A program made the position numbers and the translations under genes. A DNA stretch of 64,000 bases, taken from positions 30,182-94,181 of the forward strand of contig JAHDIN010000004.1 of NCBI GenBank assembly GCA_020630775.1, written 5' to 3'. The stretch is from Saprospiraceae bacterium. Its GTDB lineage: Bacteria; Bacteroidota; Bacteroidia; Chitinophagales; Saprospiraceae. Of this stretch, positions 15,601-24,836 are shown one piece after another; the stretch's first letter is position 1, and every line of letters starts with the position of its first letter. The notes beneath the pieces are model-generated. The model was not told the DNA's origin, did not search any database, and worked only from the letters and a program-made list of their open reading frames with translations.

Positions 15601-17820
15601 ATGAAAATACAGTTAACAACGCTCTTTATTCTACTGCTCAACAATTTGACATTTACCCAAACCATAAATGGCAAAATTCTAGATGAGTACCAACAAGCTA
15701 TTCAAGGTGTAAACATTCTTAATATTAATTCCAAAAGCGCTACTGCCTCGGACAACTTCGGTGCATTCGAACTCAGCAATTGTTCTTTAAATGATACTGT
15801 AGAATTTTCCTTAATCGGTTTTGAAAGTCAATTTGTGATTATTAATAATCTTGAAAACAATTTAAATATTCAGCTAGCTGAAAAAAACTTTACACTTGAA
15901 GAGATCACCATTTCCCCACAACTTGATGCATTACAAATAATAGCAGATGTAGATATCCAAACAACACCAGTTAGTTCTTCCCAAGATATTTTAAGAAAAG
16001 TACCAGGACTAATAATCGGTCAACATGCTGGCGGCGGTAAAGCCGAACAAATATTTTTAAGAGGTTTTGATATCGATCATGGTACTGATATCAGTATTAC
16101 TGTCGATGGACTACCTGTCAATATGGTATCGCATGCTCATGGACAAGGATATGCAGATTTACACTTTCTAATTCCAGAAACGATAGAAAGAGTAGATTTT
16201 GGTAAAGGGCCTTATTATCAAGACAAGGGCAATTTTACAACTGCTGGTTATATCAACTTCGAGACAAAAGACAGACTTCAAAACAACACCATAAAATTAG
16301 AAGCCGGTCAATTTAATTCCTATAGAGCATTAGGTATGTTTAACTTGGCTTCGAGCACGAATCATAACGCCTATATTGCCAGTGAATACTTACTTACTGA
16401 TGGCTTTTTCGAAAGTTCTCAGAATTTTAATCGAATTAATGTATTTGGAAAATACAATGGCAATATTTCCAATCAAGACAAATTAGGTCTTACACTCTCC
16501 TATTTTGATAGTCAATGGGATGCATCAGGTCAGATTCCTGTAAGAGCTGTTGAGAGTGGATTGATTTCTCGATTTGGCGCCATTGATGACACAGAAGGGG
16601 GCACGACCTCAAGAATGAATCTCTTGATTAATTATGACAAGATCTTTAACAATAACAGCTCCCTGAAAAATAAAATTTTCGTCAATCAATATGATTTCGA
16701 ACTCTATTCGAACTTTACTTTCTTCCTTGACAATCCAACCATAGGTGATCAAATTAGACAAAGAGAAAATAGAATGATCTATGGATTAGAATCAGAATTT
16801 TTTAAAGCCTTTTCGAATGAGAATTTATCAGGAAGTTGGGAAGCTGGAATTCATTTACGTCATGATAGAAGTAGAGATAATGAACTATCAAAAAGTGCTA
16901 ATAGAACAGAAACTATTGAACGAATTCAATTTGGAGACATAGACGAAACAAACATAGGTGCCCATATTGGCTCTTCGCTTGAACTCAACAAATGGACATT
17001 CAAGCCTTCCATTAGAGTAGACTTCTTTGACTTTCAGTATACAGACAGACTACTGATGTCACCAGATGTTCAAAAAGAAAATGCATCAATCATAAGTCCT
17101 AATTTCAATATATTCTACAATCCTAACTCCACACTTCAGTTATATTTAAAAACTGGAAAAGGATTTCATTCTAATGACACCAGAGTCGTTATTGCAAATG
17201 AAGGCATGGAAATATTACCTCCAGCCTATGGTGTAGATCTAGGCTACATATGGAAACCTGATTCGAATATACTTGTCAACATGGCTTATTGGTATTTATT
17301 TATGGAACAAGAATTTGTTTATGTTGGCGACGCAGGTATTGTAGAACCAAGTGGCAGAACTCGCAGACAAGGTATCGAGTTAAGTTCTCGATTCCAACCT
17401 TCACCTCAAATCTTCTTTAACTTGGATGCCAATTATACTTTAGCGCGCTCCATAGATGAGCCAGAAGGTGAAGATTACATTCCGTTAGCACCAGACTTCA
17501 CAATGGTTGCCGGACTTAATATCAACCTTAGATCTGGATTATTCGGCAATTTAAATTTACGCCATATTGCGAATCGACCTGCAAACGAAGATAATTCTAT
17601 TGTTGCCGAAGGCTATACTGTAACCGATTTAAATCTGGGCTACCAATGGAATAACATAAGCTTCGGTGTTAATGTCCAAAATCTTTTTGACACCGAATGG
17701 ATCGAAACACAGTTTGCCACAGAATCTAGATTACAAACTGAAATTGAACCGGTTGAAGAAATTCACTTTACGCCAGGGACGCCGTTTTTTATAAAAGGGA
17801 TCTTGCAATATGATTTTTAA
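15601..17820 (+). CDS. TonB-dependent outer-membrane receptor
   Basis: The start chosen is the ATG at 15601, since a signal peptide (MKIQLTTLFILLLNNLTFTQ) follows directly; the open frame reaches back to a TTG at 15529 but those residues do not look natural. The 739-residue protein then has a carboxypeptidase-regulatory-like beta domain (INGKILDEYQQAIQGVNI onward, about 21-105). Next comes the TonB plug (about 120-230, with DILRKVPGLIIGQHAGGG and FLRGFD) and a 22-strand-type barrel ending in an aromatic residue (YDF). It imports an unknown ligand across the outer membrane with ExbBD-TonB energy. There is no SusD partner, so it is not a typical polysaccharide locus. A metal or small molecule is possible; the HAHGQG segment is His-rich (inference). 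Confidence 0.92.
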   Translation: MKIQLTTLFILLLNNLTFTQTINGKILDEYQQAIQGVNILNINSKSATASDNFGAFELSNCSLNDTVEFSLIGFESQFVIINNLENNLNIQLAEKNFTLEEITISPQLDALQIIADVDIQTTPVSSSQDILRKVPGLIIGQHAGGGKAEQIFLRGFDIDHGTDISITVDGLPVNMVSHAHGQGYADLHFLIPETIERVDFGKGPYYQDKGNFTTAGYINFETKDRLQNNTIKLEAGQFNSYRALGMFNLASSTNHNAYIASEYLLTDGFFESSQNFNRINVFGKYNGNISNQDKLGLTLSYFDSQWDASGQIPVRAVESGLISRFGAIDDTEGGTTSRMNLLINYDKIFNNNSSLKNKIFVNQYDFELYSNFTFFLDNPTIGDQIRQRENRMIYGLESEFFKAFSNENLSGSWEAGIHLRHDRSRDNELSKSANRTETIERIQFGDIDETNIGAHIGSSLELNKWTFKPSIRVDFFDFQYTDRLLMSPDVQKENASIISPNFNIFYNPNSTLQLYLKTGKGFHSNDTRVVIANEGMEILPPAYGVDLGYIWKPDSNILVNMAYWYLFMEQEFVYVGDAGIVEPSGRTRRQGIELSSRFQPSPQIFFNLDANYTLARSIDEPEGEDYIPLAPDFTMVAGLNINLRSGLFGNLNLRHIANRPANEDNSIVAEGYTVTDLNLGYQWNNISFGVNVQNLFDTEWIETQFATESRLQTEIEPVEEIHFTPGTPFFIKGILQYDF

Positions 17821-17906
17821 AAGCTTACTAAGTTGAAGAGGAAGTTGAAGTTGAATTAAATTGGCGTTTAAGTTTATCTTAGTATGACAAAACTAAGTAA
17901 CTTATA

Positions 17907-19067
17907 TTGAAGGCACTCAAACTGATTTTATCAGATCCATTTTACTTTTCGCCTGTTTGGGTATTTGCATCGATGAATATTCTGACGGGGACTTGGGTAC
18001 TCTATATCCCGCATGTAAAAACAAGTTTTGAGTTGAATGATTCTGAGGTAGGATTGGCTTTATTTTCATTGGCTGTTGGTTTATTGATCTCTTTTCCATT
18101 TGTACCTCTAATAAATAAAAAGCTAGGCATTGGCCATTCTACAAAATGGGGCATCTTTTGTTATTGCTTCGCTTTTAATTTGCCTTTAATGGCGCCAAGC
18201 TATATATCGATTTGTGCGAGTCTTTTTATTATTGGTATGTGTGCAGGATTAACAGATATTTCAATGAATGCACTTATTTCACACATTGAAAAAGAAAACA
18301 ACAAACATATCATGTCAACAGCCCATGGCTTTTATAGTCTTGGCGGATTTATTGGAGCAGGGATTGGCAGCATTTTAATAGGCCTGATATCTACGCCGGC
18401 AAAACACATGTTTTTAATTTCTTCTATCATCTTCATCAGCAACATGTTATTGTCCAAGCAGTATCAATCGATTAGAGAAAAAAACATTATAAAAGAGAAA
18501 GCAGACAAAGGTTTAAAAAAATTCGCGCCCCTACTTGGCTTGGCATTCATTGCATTTATCATAATGATCAATGAAGGGGCCATTGAGCATTGGAGTAATT
18601 TATTTTTATTTGACATACTTAGTGCACCAGAAAATATTGCTGGGGTTGGATTTATTGCATTCTCCCTTTGTATGACAATTGGAAGATTTTTTGGCGATAA
18701 AATCAGTCAAAGTATTGGTTCAATTAAGATCATTTTATTTGCATGTCTTATTGCGGTATTAGGTTTTGCTTTTCTACTAACCACAAATATGATTACCACA
18801 GTTATTGGTTTTGGCATTATAGGATTAGGATTATCTATTGTTGTACCAGAAGTCACTAGACTGGCAGGAAACACTAAAGGTGTACAAGCTTCTCATGGCA
18901 TTGCTATTGTATCGGGCATTGGATTTTCAGGATTTTTGATTGGGCCATTGATGATGGGATTTATATCTGACTGGTCAAATTTAAAATGGAGTTTTGGCTT
19001 TTTGTTTTTGCTAGTGATTATGGCAGCAATTATTACTAAGTTTCATATTAGTAAGAATTATAAATAG
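17907..19067 (+). CDS. MFS transporter
   Basis: The 386-residue protein has about twelve membrane helices and an MFS-type layout, with a soluble-loop break in the middle near residue 195 (KEKADKGLKKFAP). The segment MNALISHIEKENNKHIMSTAHGFYSLGG resembles the YbjJ/fucose-permease-like branch of small-molecule transporters. The substrate cannot be told. The start codon is TTG (17907-17909), since a stop lies just upstream in frame (17898-17900); an ATG only appears 22 codons later inside the first helix. It follows the TonB receptor by 86 bases on the same strand, suggesting possible cooperation in uptake (inference). Confidence 0.85.
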   Translation: MKALKLILSDPFYFSPVWVFASMNILTGTWVLYIPHVKTSFELNDSEVGLALFSLAVGLLISFPFVPLINKKLGIGHSTKWGIFCYCFAFNLPLMAPSYISICASLFIIGMCAGLTDISMNALISHIEKENNKHIMSTAHGFYSLGGFIGAGIGSILIGLISTPAKHMFLISSIIFISNMLLSKQYQSIREKNIIKEKADKGLKKFAPLLGLAFIAFIIMINEGAIEHWSNLFLFDILSAPENIAGVGFIAFSLCMTIGRFFGDKISQSIGSIKIILFACLIAVLGFAFLLTTNMITTVIGFGIIGLGLSIVVPEVTRLAGNTKGVQASHGIAIVSGIGFSGFLIGPLMMGFISDWSNLKWSFGFLFLLVIMAAIITKFHISKNYK

Positions 19068-19217
19068 CTTAGTTAAATACCAAATAAATCAGCAAATTGA
19101 TATTATTTTTATATAAATCAGAAAGTTTCAATTTAACCAATTCAAAAATTTGGGTATTCAGCTTATATCATTATAATTGTTGTCATAGGTAATACCGTTT
19201 TTAACTAAAATTTTAAT

Positions 19218-20252
19218 TTGTCGAATATAATTGGTGTATTAGGATCAGGCTCATTTGGGACAGCTATATCACAGCTACTTTCCTTGAATTCTGATGTATT
19301 ATTATATAGTAGAAGAGAAGATGTAGTCAAGAGGATAAACGAGCAGAATGAACACAAGGGCTTGAAACTACCAAAGCGTATTTCAGCGACTTCGAGTTTA
19401 CAAGAGGTTGGTGAAAGATGCCGATTAATATTTCCGATTATTCCCTCAGAGAGTTTTCGATCAGTTATAAAAAAAATTTCGCCGTTTGTTGGACCAGGTC
19501 ATATTATGATTCATGGCACGAAAGGTTTGGATGTAGCGGATGATTTTGAAGAAGCCAAAAGTATCTTAGACATAAAGCGAAGTGTTTTTACTATGAGCGA
19601 AGTTATCAGGCAAGAGACTTCAATCTTAAGAACGGGTTGCTTAGCAGGCCCCAATCTAGCAAAGGAAATATTAGCAGGAAAACCTGCAGCTACTGTCATA
19701 GCAAGTGAGTTTGATGAAATAATAGATAAAGGAAGAGAAGTTTTATCGAGTGCTAAATTCATCATATATGGTTCTTATAATTTAAAGGGGATTGAACTAG
19801 CAGGTGCTTTAAAAAATGTAATTGCTATTGCTTCTGGCATTTGTAATAAATTAGAATTTGGCAAAAATATGGAAGCATTACTCATCACTAGAGGATTGAG
19901 AGAAATGATACATATCGCCAAAGCAGTAGGTGCAGAAATTAGACCTTTCTTAGGCACTGCAGGCATAGGTGATCTTATTGCTACGGCGACAAGTAGTCAA
20001 AGTCGCAATTTCACATTTGGCGGTCACATCGCAGACGGTAAGACAGTGGAAGACATTAAAGGCAACCTTATGGATGAAGTAGCCGAGGGATACAGAACCA
20101 TAAAGTTTGCCATGAGTATTGTCAACGCTGCGCAATTGCAAGCACCTATGACGACTACCCTTTACAAAACTATCTATGATGGGGTACCGATTGGTAAGGC
20201 ACTATTAGAATTGATAAGAAATCCTTTGTCGTTAGATGTGGATTTTATTTAG
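19218..20252 (+). CDS. gpsA: Glycerol-3-phosphate dehydrogenase [NAD(P)+]
   Basis: The 344-residue enzyme has the N-terminal dinucleotide motif GVLGSGSFGTA (residues 6-16), GPNLAKEI in the middle, the catalytic-Lys region ELAGALKNVIAIASGI and the C-terminal GTAGIGDLIATATSSQSRN. It interconverts dihydroxyacetone phosphate and sn-glycerol 3-phosphate, the backbone of phospholipids. The start codon is TTG (19218-19220), directly followed by SNIIG; no better start is visible. It sits 150 bases after the MFS gene and ends 22 bases from a convergent gene. Confidence 0.95.
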   Translation: MSNIIGVLGSGSFGTAISQLLSLNSDVLLYSRREDVVKRINEQNEHKGLKLPKRISATSSLQEVGERCRLIFPIIPSESFRSVIKKISPFVGPGHIMIHGTKGLDVADDFEEAKSILDIKRSVFTMSEVIRQETSILRTGCLAGPNLAKEILAGKPAATVIASEFDEIIDKGREVLSSAKFIIYGSYNLKGIELAGALKNVIAIASGICNKLEFGKNMEALLITRGLREMIHIAKAVGAEIRPFLGTAGIGDLIATATSSQSRNFTFGGHIADGKTVEDIKGNLMDEVAEGYRTIKFAMSIVNAAQLQAPMTTTLYKTIYDGVPIGKALLELIRNPLSLDVDFI

Positions 20253-20273
20253 TGTAGCCAATTTACTTCTCCC

Positions 20274-22430
20274 TTAGAATTTTAAAATTTTTATCGTTTC
20301 AATTTCTTTATTGTCAGAATATGCATTTAAATAATAGATGCCGTTTGTCCATCCTTTTAAGTCAATAGATGTACTGGTACTTTGAGCTTTACCTAACAAC
20401 ATCAACTTACCCATTGAATCATAAATTTTAAAATTTTTATCATCTGCATTTATCAAATTTATTTCATTGATAGCAGGATTGGGGTAGACTTTAATTTGAC
20501 TGATGCTTTCTGAAGACGTAGATGTAGGTTTTACCCAAGAATTCGACTTTAATATTCTACCATTGTCTGTAACTAAATACATTTTTGAGTCTGGACTAAA
20601 AGTAAAATCTATAAGCGTTTCAAAATCAGGCATCGAAGTATTTAGGGTATCAAAATTCTCGTCCAACGCACGCCTTAGGAAATGTCCCCCATCATTTCTT
20701 AATAGGATTGTTCCATCAATATCCTCATGCGTTATGATTCGTCCAGGAAACCCCCTCCCTACCGGTCTTAATTCCTCAACCAAAGATGGCGCATAATAAC
20801 TAGTAAAGAATAATTCTGGCGTTAAAAACTGTTCAATTGGATGCACATAAAGTCCTCCTTTAGAATCTACATAGCCAACATAGTTTAATCGATTTGTAAC
20901 ACTGAGAGGAAACCGATTTGTTTTAAATTCAAAATCAGATATATTAGCCGACATATGAATTAAAGACAAATTATGTGTAGTTAAAAAAAGAGAATCATCG
21001 ACCACATTGAGATTCAAATCACCAGTTAAAGGAATATGCGCATTGAGAATAACATCAGCATATTCTAAGTTTTCGTCATTATAAATGAAAGCATAGCCCG
21101 GAGAGAAAGTATTCGGATTACAACCAAAGCCTAAATACTTTAACTCATTATTGATTTCTCTTTCAAATATGTAAGGAACACTATAATCCACCCAACTATC
21201 ACTCATTGAATCAATGACGACATGACTCACTTCATCTACACTATTAATCCTATAAAACGAACTATTATCCTCTGCGATTAGTAAATCTCCATTTTGACCG
21301 AAACTAAAATGCCCTAAATGACGGATGCCATTTCCAAATATTTTATACCAAGAATTACCGGCATCTTGAGATCTAAAAACATGATGCTTGTTCATCACAA
21401 AGACCTCCCCTTTATGATTAATCTCAATTTTTTCTACCGAACTATCAGATCGATTTATTGCATCCAATTCTTGAAATCCTAAATCTTCTATAGAGCGTTG
21501 ATATATCTGATCATCTGTAAATTTGACTACCCGATTATCATTAATATTAAATCCTTTAGCCGTGCCAATTACAGAATGAAATACTGGTTCATCATTTACT
21601 AAGTCTCCTAAAATTGGGAGACTAAAAAGTGAGTCCGATCTTGTTAGATAAATGTTTTCATGGTCAATATCCGCCAATTCAAAATAAACATGCCCCTCTC
21701 TGGCTTGCCAAGTTATGCCATTGTCATAAGTGAATAAGATTTGATCATCGTATGGACTCTCAATGAGGATTAACGGCCCCTTACTTAATACTTTTGCAGA
21801 ATTAGGCAATTGATTTTCAACCTCGAAAGTATTGATATAATTAAAGTCAAAATCATACATATCAATCACATAGGAAAATGGAAATTGGCCGACTAATTTA
21901 TAAATTAAAAACCTTTCGTCTGTAATAGCAGTAAATAATGGCTCACCTCTTGTCCCACGATCAGAGCCAAGATCAACCGTATTCTCATTGTCTGAAAATT
22001 TATAATAATAGTCTATGACTGAAAACAAAATTTTATTGTCGTCATAAGCAACAGCATTCACATTAAACGACAATGTATCATTTCTGGGAATCAAAGGTAT
22101 GTATTCCTCATTGACAATCTTGTATACATTGTTCATTTGAAAGCCACGCATGATAAGATAAAAATCGCCTAGCTCATTTACAAAGAAATCATGTATATAC
22201 GCACCTTTAGGTATATCACAAACTTTCTCCCAAGTCTGACCATCATTTATTGAATGTACAATTTCAGAATACCCTTGAACATAGATTCCTTGTTCTCCGA
22301 AATCCCGTACTTTATTAATTTCGAAATCAGGAATGGGCGTCATTTCTTTGTATTCGATAAATTGAGATGATAGGGACTGAGTCATATAAATTGAAATCAG
22401 TAACGCAAGTATGAATTTTAGTTTGTTCAT
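20274..22430 (-). CDS. Secreted Asp-box (BNR-like) protein with T9SS sorting domain, copy 1
   Basis: The 718-residue protein has a signal peptide (MNKLKFILALLISIYMTQSL) and then a beta-propeller-like body with Asp-box turns such as SINDGQTWEKV (about 68), TYDNGITWQAR and SQDAGNSWYKI. A conserved element VGRGFPGRI precedes the last blades. The C terminus is a T9SS type A sorting domain (about 645-718) with VYPNPAINEINLI and WTNGIYYLNAY. It is the first of three tandem paralogs of similar size. It is exported by the T9SS and probably attached to or released from the surface. Propellers of this kind bind ligands or glycans; no sialidase catalytic set is recognised. Confidence 0.87.
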   Translation of the reverse strand: MNKLKFILALLISIYMTQSLSSQFIEYKEMTPIPDFEINKVRDFGEQGIYVQGYSEIVHSINDGQTWEKVCDIPKGAYIHDFFVNELGDFYLIMRGFQMNNVYKIVNEEYIPLIPRNDTLSFNVNAVAYDDNKILFSVIDYYYKFSDNENTVDLGSDRGTRGEPLFTAITDERFLIYKLVGQFPFSYVIDMYDFDFNYINTFEVENQLPNSAKVLSKGPLILIESPYDDQILFTYDNGITWQAREGHVYFELADIDHENIYLTRSDSLFSLPILGDLVNDEPVFHSVIGTAKGFNINDNRVVKFTDDQIYQRSIEDLGFQELDAINRSDSSVEKIEINHKGEVFVMNKHHVFRSQDAGNSWYKIFGNGIRHLGHFSFGQNGDLLIAEDNSSFYRINSVDEVSHVVIDSMSDSWVDYSVPYIFEREINNELKYLGFGCNPNTFSPGYAFIYNDENLEYADVILNAHIPLTGDLNLNVVDDSLFLTTHNLSLIHMSANISDFEFKTNRFPLSVTNRLNYVGYVDSKGGLYVHPIEQFLTPELFFTSYYAPSLVEELRPVGRGFPGRIITHEDIDGTILLRNDGGHFLRRALDENFDTLNTSMPDFETLIDFTFSPDSKMYLVTDNGRILKSNSWVKPTSTSSESISQIKVYPNPAINEINLINADDKNFKIYDSMGKLMLLGKAQSTSTSIDLKGWTNGIYYLNAYSDNKEIETIKILKF

Positions 22431-22554
22431 TTCAAAATGATTTAGTTATGAAATGCTATTGAAAATAGAATGATTGCAACTGCATTTACGTCTCAATTTT
22501 GGAACCATATAATTTATAACTGTCGCCTAAAACGCTTTACAAAAAATGGCTTCA

Positions 22555-24756
22555 CTAATTTTTCACAATCTTCTCTACTCTAGATAGTCCTTCACTTGTT
22601 ACTACTCTTAATAAGTATATCCCCGCTTGTAGATCACTAAGGTCTAATGAATATATTTCTCCATTTAACACACCTCTCGAAATCAATTGGCCATTCACAT
22701 CTAATAAATCAAAATGAGCACGATCAGGATAATCAACAAATAATAAATCTTGAACTGGGTTAGGAAATACACTCAACTTAGACTTTTCGAAAACTTCCTT
22801 ATTATTTGATATTGTCTGTAGTTTCGAGGAACGATACAATTTATAATCACTTGTAATAAGAATGTGTCCCTCTTTATCAACTATCGCACCTTGGATAAAA
22901 TTTTCTGGCAATTTAGAATGATCCATTTGCCTAAAATTTTCTCCTACATTATCTCTAAAAAAATGATTCCCTTCACGAGAGACAATCATCTGCCCTCTCC
23001 ACTTTTCAGAATCCATTAAATAACCTGCAGGACCTCGTCCAGCTGGCACTAACTCTCCATCTACATCAGATGCATAGTAAGTAATCATAAAGGTTGAGTC
23101 TGCAGCGACACCTGGTGCTGGATAGACAAACACTTCTCTATCCTCATTAACTGCAGCCGTAAATAATGTAAAGTTAGACCTGAAGGAATCGACCCTCGCC
23201 TCAATTTTATTATCAAAAGAATATTCGATAAACAGCCGACGATTGTTATGGTCATGAATGAAGACTTCATTCTCTGAAAAAACAATGCTTTCTCCATGAT
23301 CAAAACAAGTATTGGCTGGTAATTCAATCTTTTCAAAAGGACCAAAATCAACAGATAAAAGTACTTCCCATGGTGCAAAGCAAGATCGATCAATCGATAT
23401 CATTCTATATTTCCCTCCTTTAAAACTTAATGCATTATCTTTTGAAGACAATTCAGCAACAGCGTTATCATTCCAAAACTCTTCTATATTTCCATGACGG
23501 TCGACTTTAATTATCTGTCGTTGCATTGGATCAGCATGCGCAGTTATTGACTGATAGCCACCCTCATCGTTGAGCGTAAAAAAGATATTCCCAGGGACTT
23601 TCTCCCATGACTGACCATGATCAATAGACTTAAATATACCACTTGCATAGATATCCATTGCATAATAATGGCCTTCTTGATTGACCTGAATATTTCGCAA
23701 CAAACTATCTTCGATCTTTAAATCTTTATACAAATCTAGGGACCCAGATTCCAAGTCATACTTATAAAACCGATCAGGAACAAAAAGTACGATTGAACCA
23801 TTTAAAACTTTAAGACGCGACACATGCGCTTCTTCTATTTCGAAAAGCACCTCTTCTTCGGATGTACTAAAATCATCATCAAGTTTAATACGATAAACTT
23901 CGCCTTCATTAAAGTAGTACATATAGTCTTCATAGATGCCTATCGCGAAATTGTTATTTCCAACAATTTCCCGACCTATAAAATTTTGTCCATTATCATC
24001 TGAAAAGTAAATTTCTTGTTTCGCCCAATGACTATATAATATTTTATCATCATGCTCAAACAAGTCCCAACCAAATAGGATATCGTTTTTTCCATCTGGC
24101 ATATACCTTGTTTCTATATATTGTAAATCCAAACTAAAAACCATAATCTCAGTGGAATCGGATTCAGAAGTTTGTGTATCAGATAAAAATAGAAGCACCT
24201 CATTTTTTGAAACCTCAATTGATCCAGGAATTAAATTTTCAGCAATGGCATAAGCATTTCTTTTCTTAATTCCTGCAACATCTCTTACATAAATTGAATC
24301 CTCCGTATAATAATAGATATCATTCCCTTCAACAACAGCTGAAGAAGCATAAAAAAATTGATCAGAACTTGTAGAATTAATCCAATCCCATTTACCATCT
24401 TTAAAAAGGATATTTGAAGATCCAGTGTTTTGACTTCCATCACCAGGAGAATAGTAATTTTTTATTAATTGATAACCGTTATCTAAAAACTCCATCTCCG
24501 AAACAAAAAAACCATCTGGAATGACATCAAAAGAACTCCAACTTTGGCCATTATCTCTCGAGAAGTTGATATATCTATTGAGGACATAAAATTCACCTTC
24601 TGGCGAATAGTACATATCATTGATTGTATATGTAGGCAGATCTGCTAATTGTTCATATTGTATCTCTTGTCCGAAAATCTTATTGGTGGACCCAACTGAT
24701 ACTATAAACAACAAAGCCGCAAGATATGATACGAATGCTCTAACTAATGGGTTCAT
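22555..24756 (-). CDS. Secreted Asp-box (BNR-like) protein with T9SS sorting domain, copy 2
   Basis: The 733-residue protein has an N-terminal signal region, Asp-box turns such as NFSRDNGQSWSSF (about 63), FSDDNGQNF and SIDHGQSWEKV, and a conserved VPAGRGPAGYL element. The T9SS type A domain starts with VFPNPVQDLLFV and ends with AGIYLLRVV and a basic tail. It is parallel in architecture to the genes on both sides, with about 125 bases to the gene at 22430 and 80 bases to the third copy. The three are probably products of tandem duplication and may form a unit. Function unknown beyond a surface-exposed beta-propeller. Confidence 0.87.
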   Translation of the reverse strand: MNPLVRAFVSYLAALLFIVSVGSTNKIFGQEIQYEQLADLPTYTINDMYYSPEGEFYVLNRYINFSRDNGQSWSSFDVIPDGFFVSEMEFLDNGYQLIKNYYSPGDGSQNTGSSNILFKDGKWDWINSTSSDQFFYASSAVVEGNDIYYYTEDSIYVRDVAGIKKRNAYAIAENLIPGSIEVSKNEVLLFLSDTQTSESDSTEIMVFSLDLQYIETRYMPDGKNDILFGWDLFEHDDKILYSHWAKQEIYFSDDNGQNFIGREIVGNNNFAIGIYEDYMYYFNEGEVYRIKLDDDFSTSEEEVLFEIEEAHVSRLKVLNGSIVLFVPDRFYKYDLESGSLDLYKDLKIEDSLLRNIQVNQEGHYYAMDIYASGIFKSIDHGQSWEKVPGNIFFTLNDEGGYQSITAHADPMQRQIIKVDRHGNIEEFWNDNAVAELSSKDNALSFKGGKYRMISIDRSCFAPWEVLLSVDFGPFEKIELPANTCFDHGESIVFSENEVFIHDHNNRRLFIEYSFDNKIEARVDSFRSNFTLFTAAVNEDREVFVYPAPGVAADSTFMITYYASDVDGELVPAGRGPAGYLMDSEKWRGQMIVSREGNHFFRDNVGENFRQMDHSKLPENFIQGAIVDKEGHILITSDYKLYRSSKLQTISNNKEVFEKSKLSVFPNPVQDLLFVDYPDRAHFDLLDVNGQLISRGVLNGEIYSLDLSDLQAGIYLLRVVTSEGLSRVEKIVKN

Positions 24757-24836
24757 AATGAAAGTTGCTTACTAAATATACAAATTCAGTTTTAGCTATT
24801 CAATTAATAGTTAGTGCGCAGAAGACTTTTTGCTTG

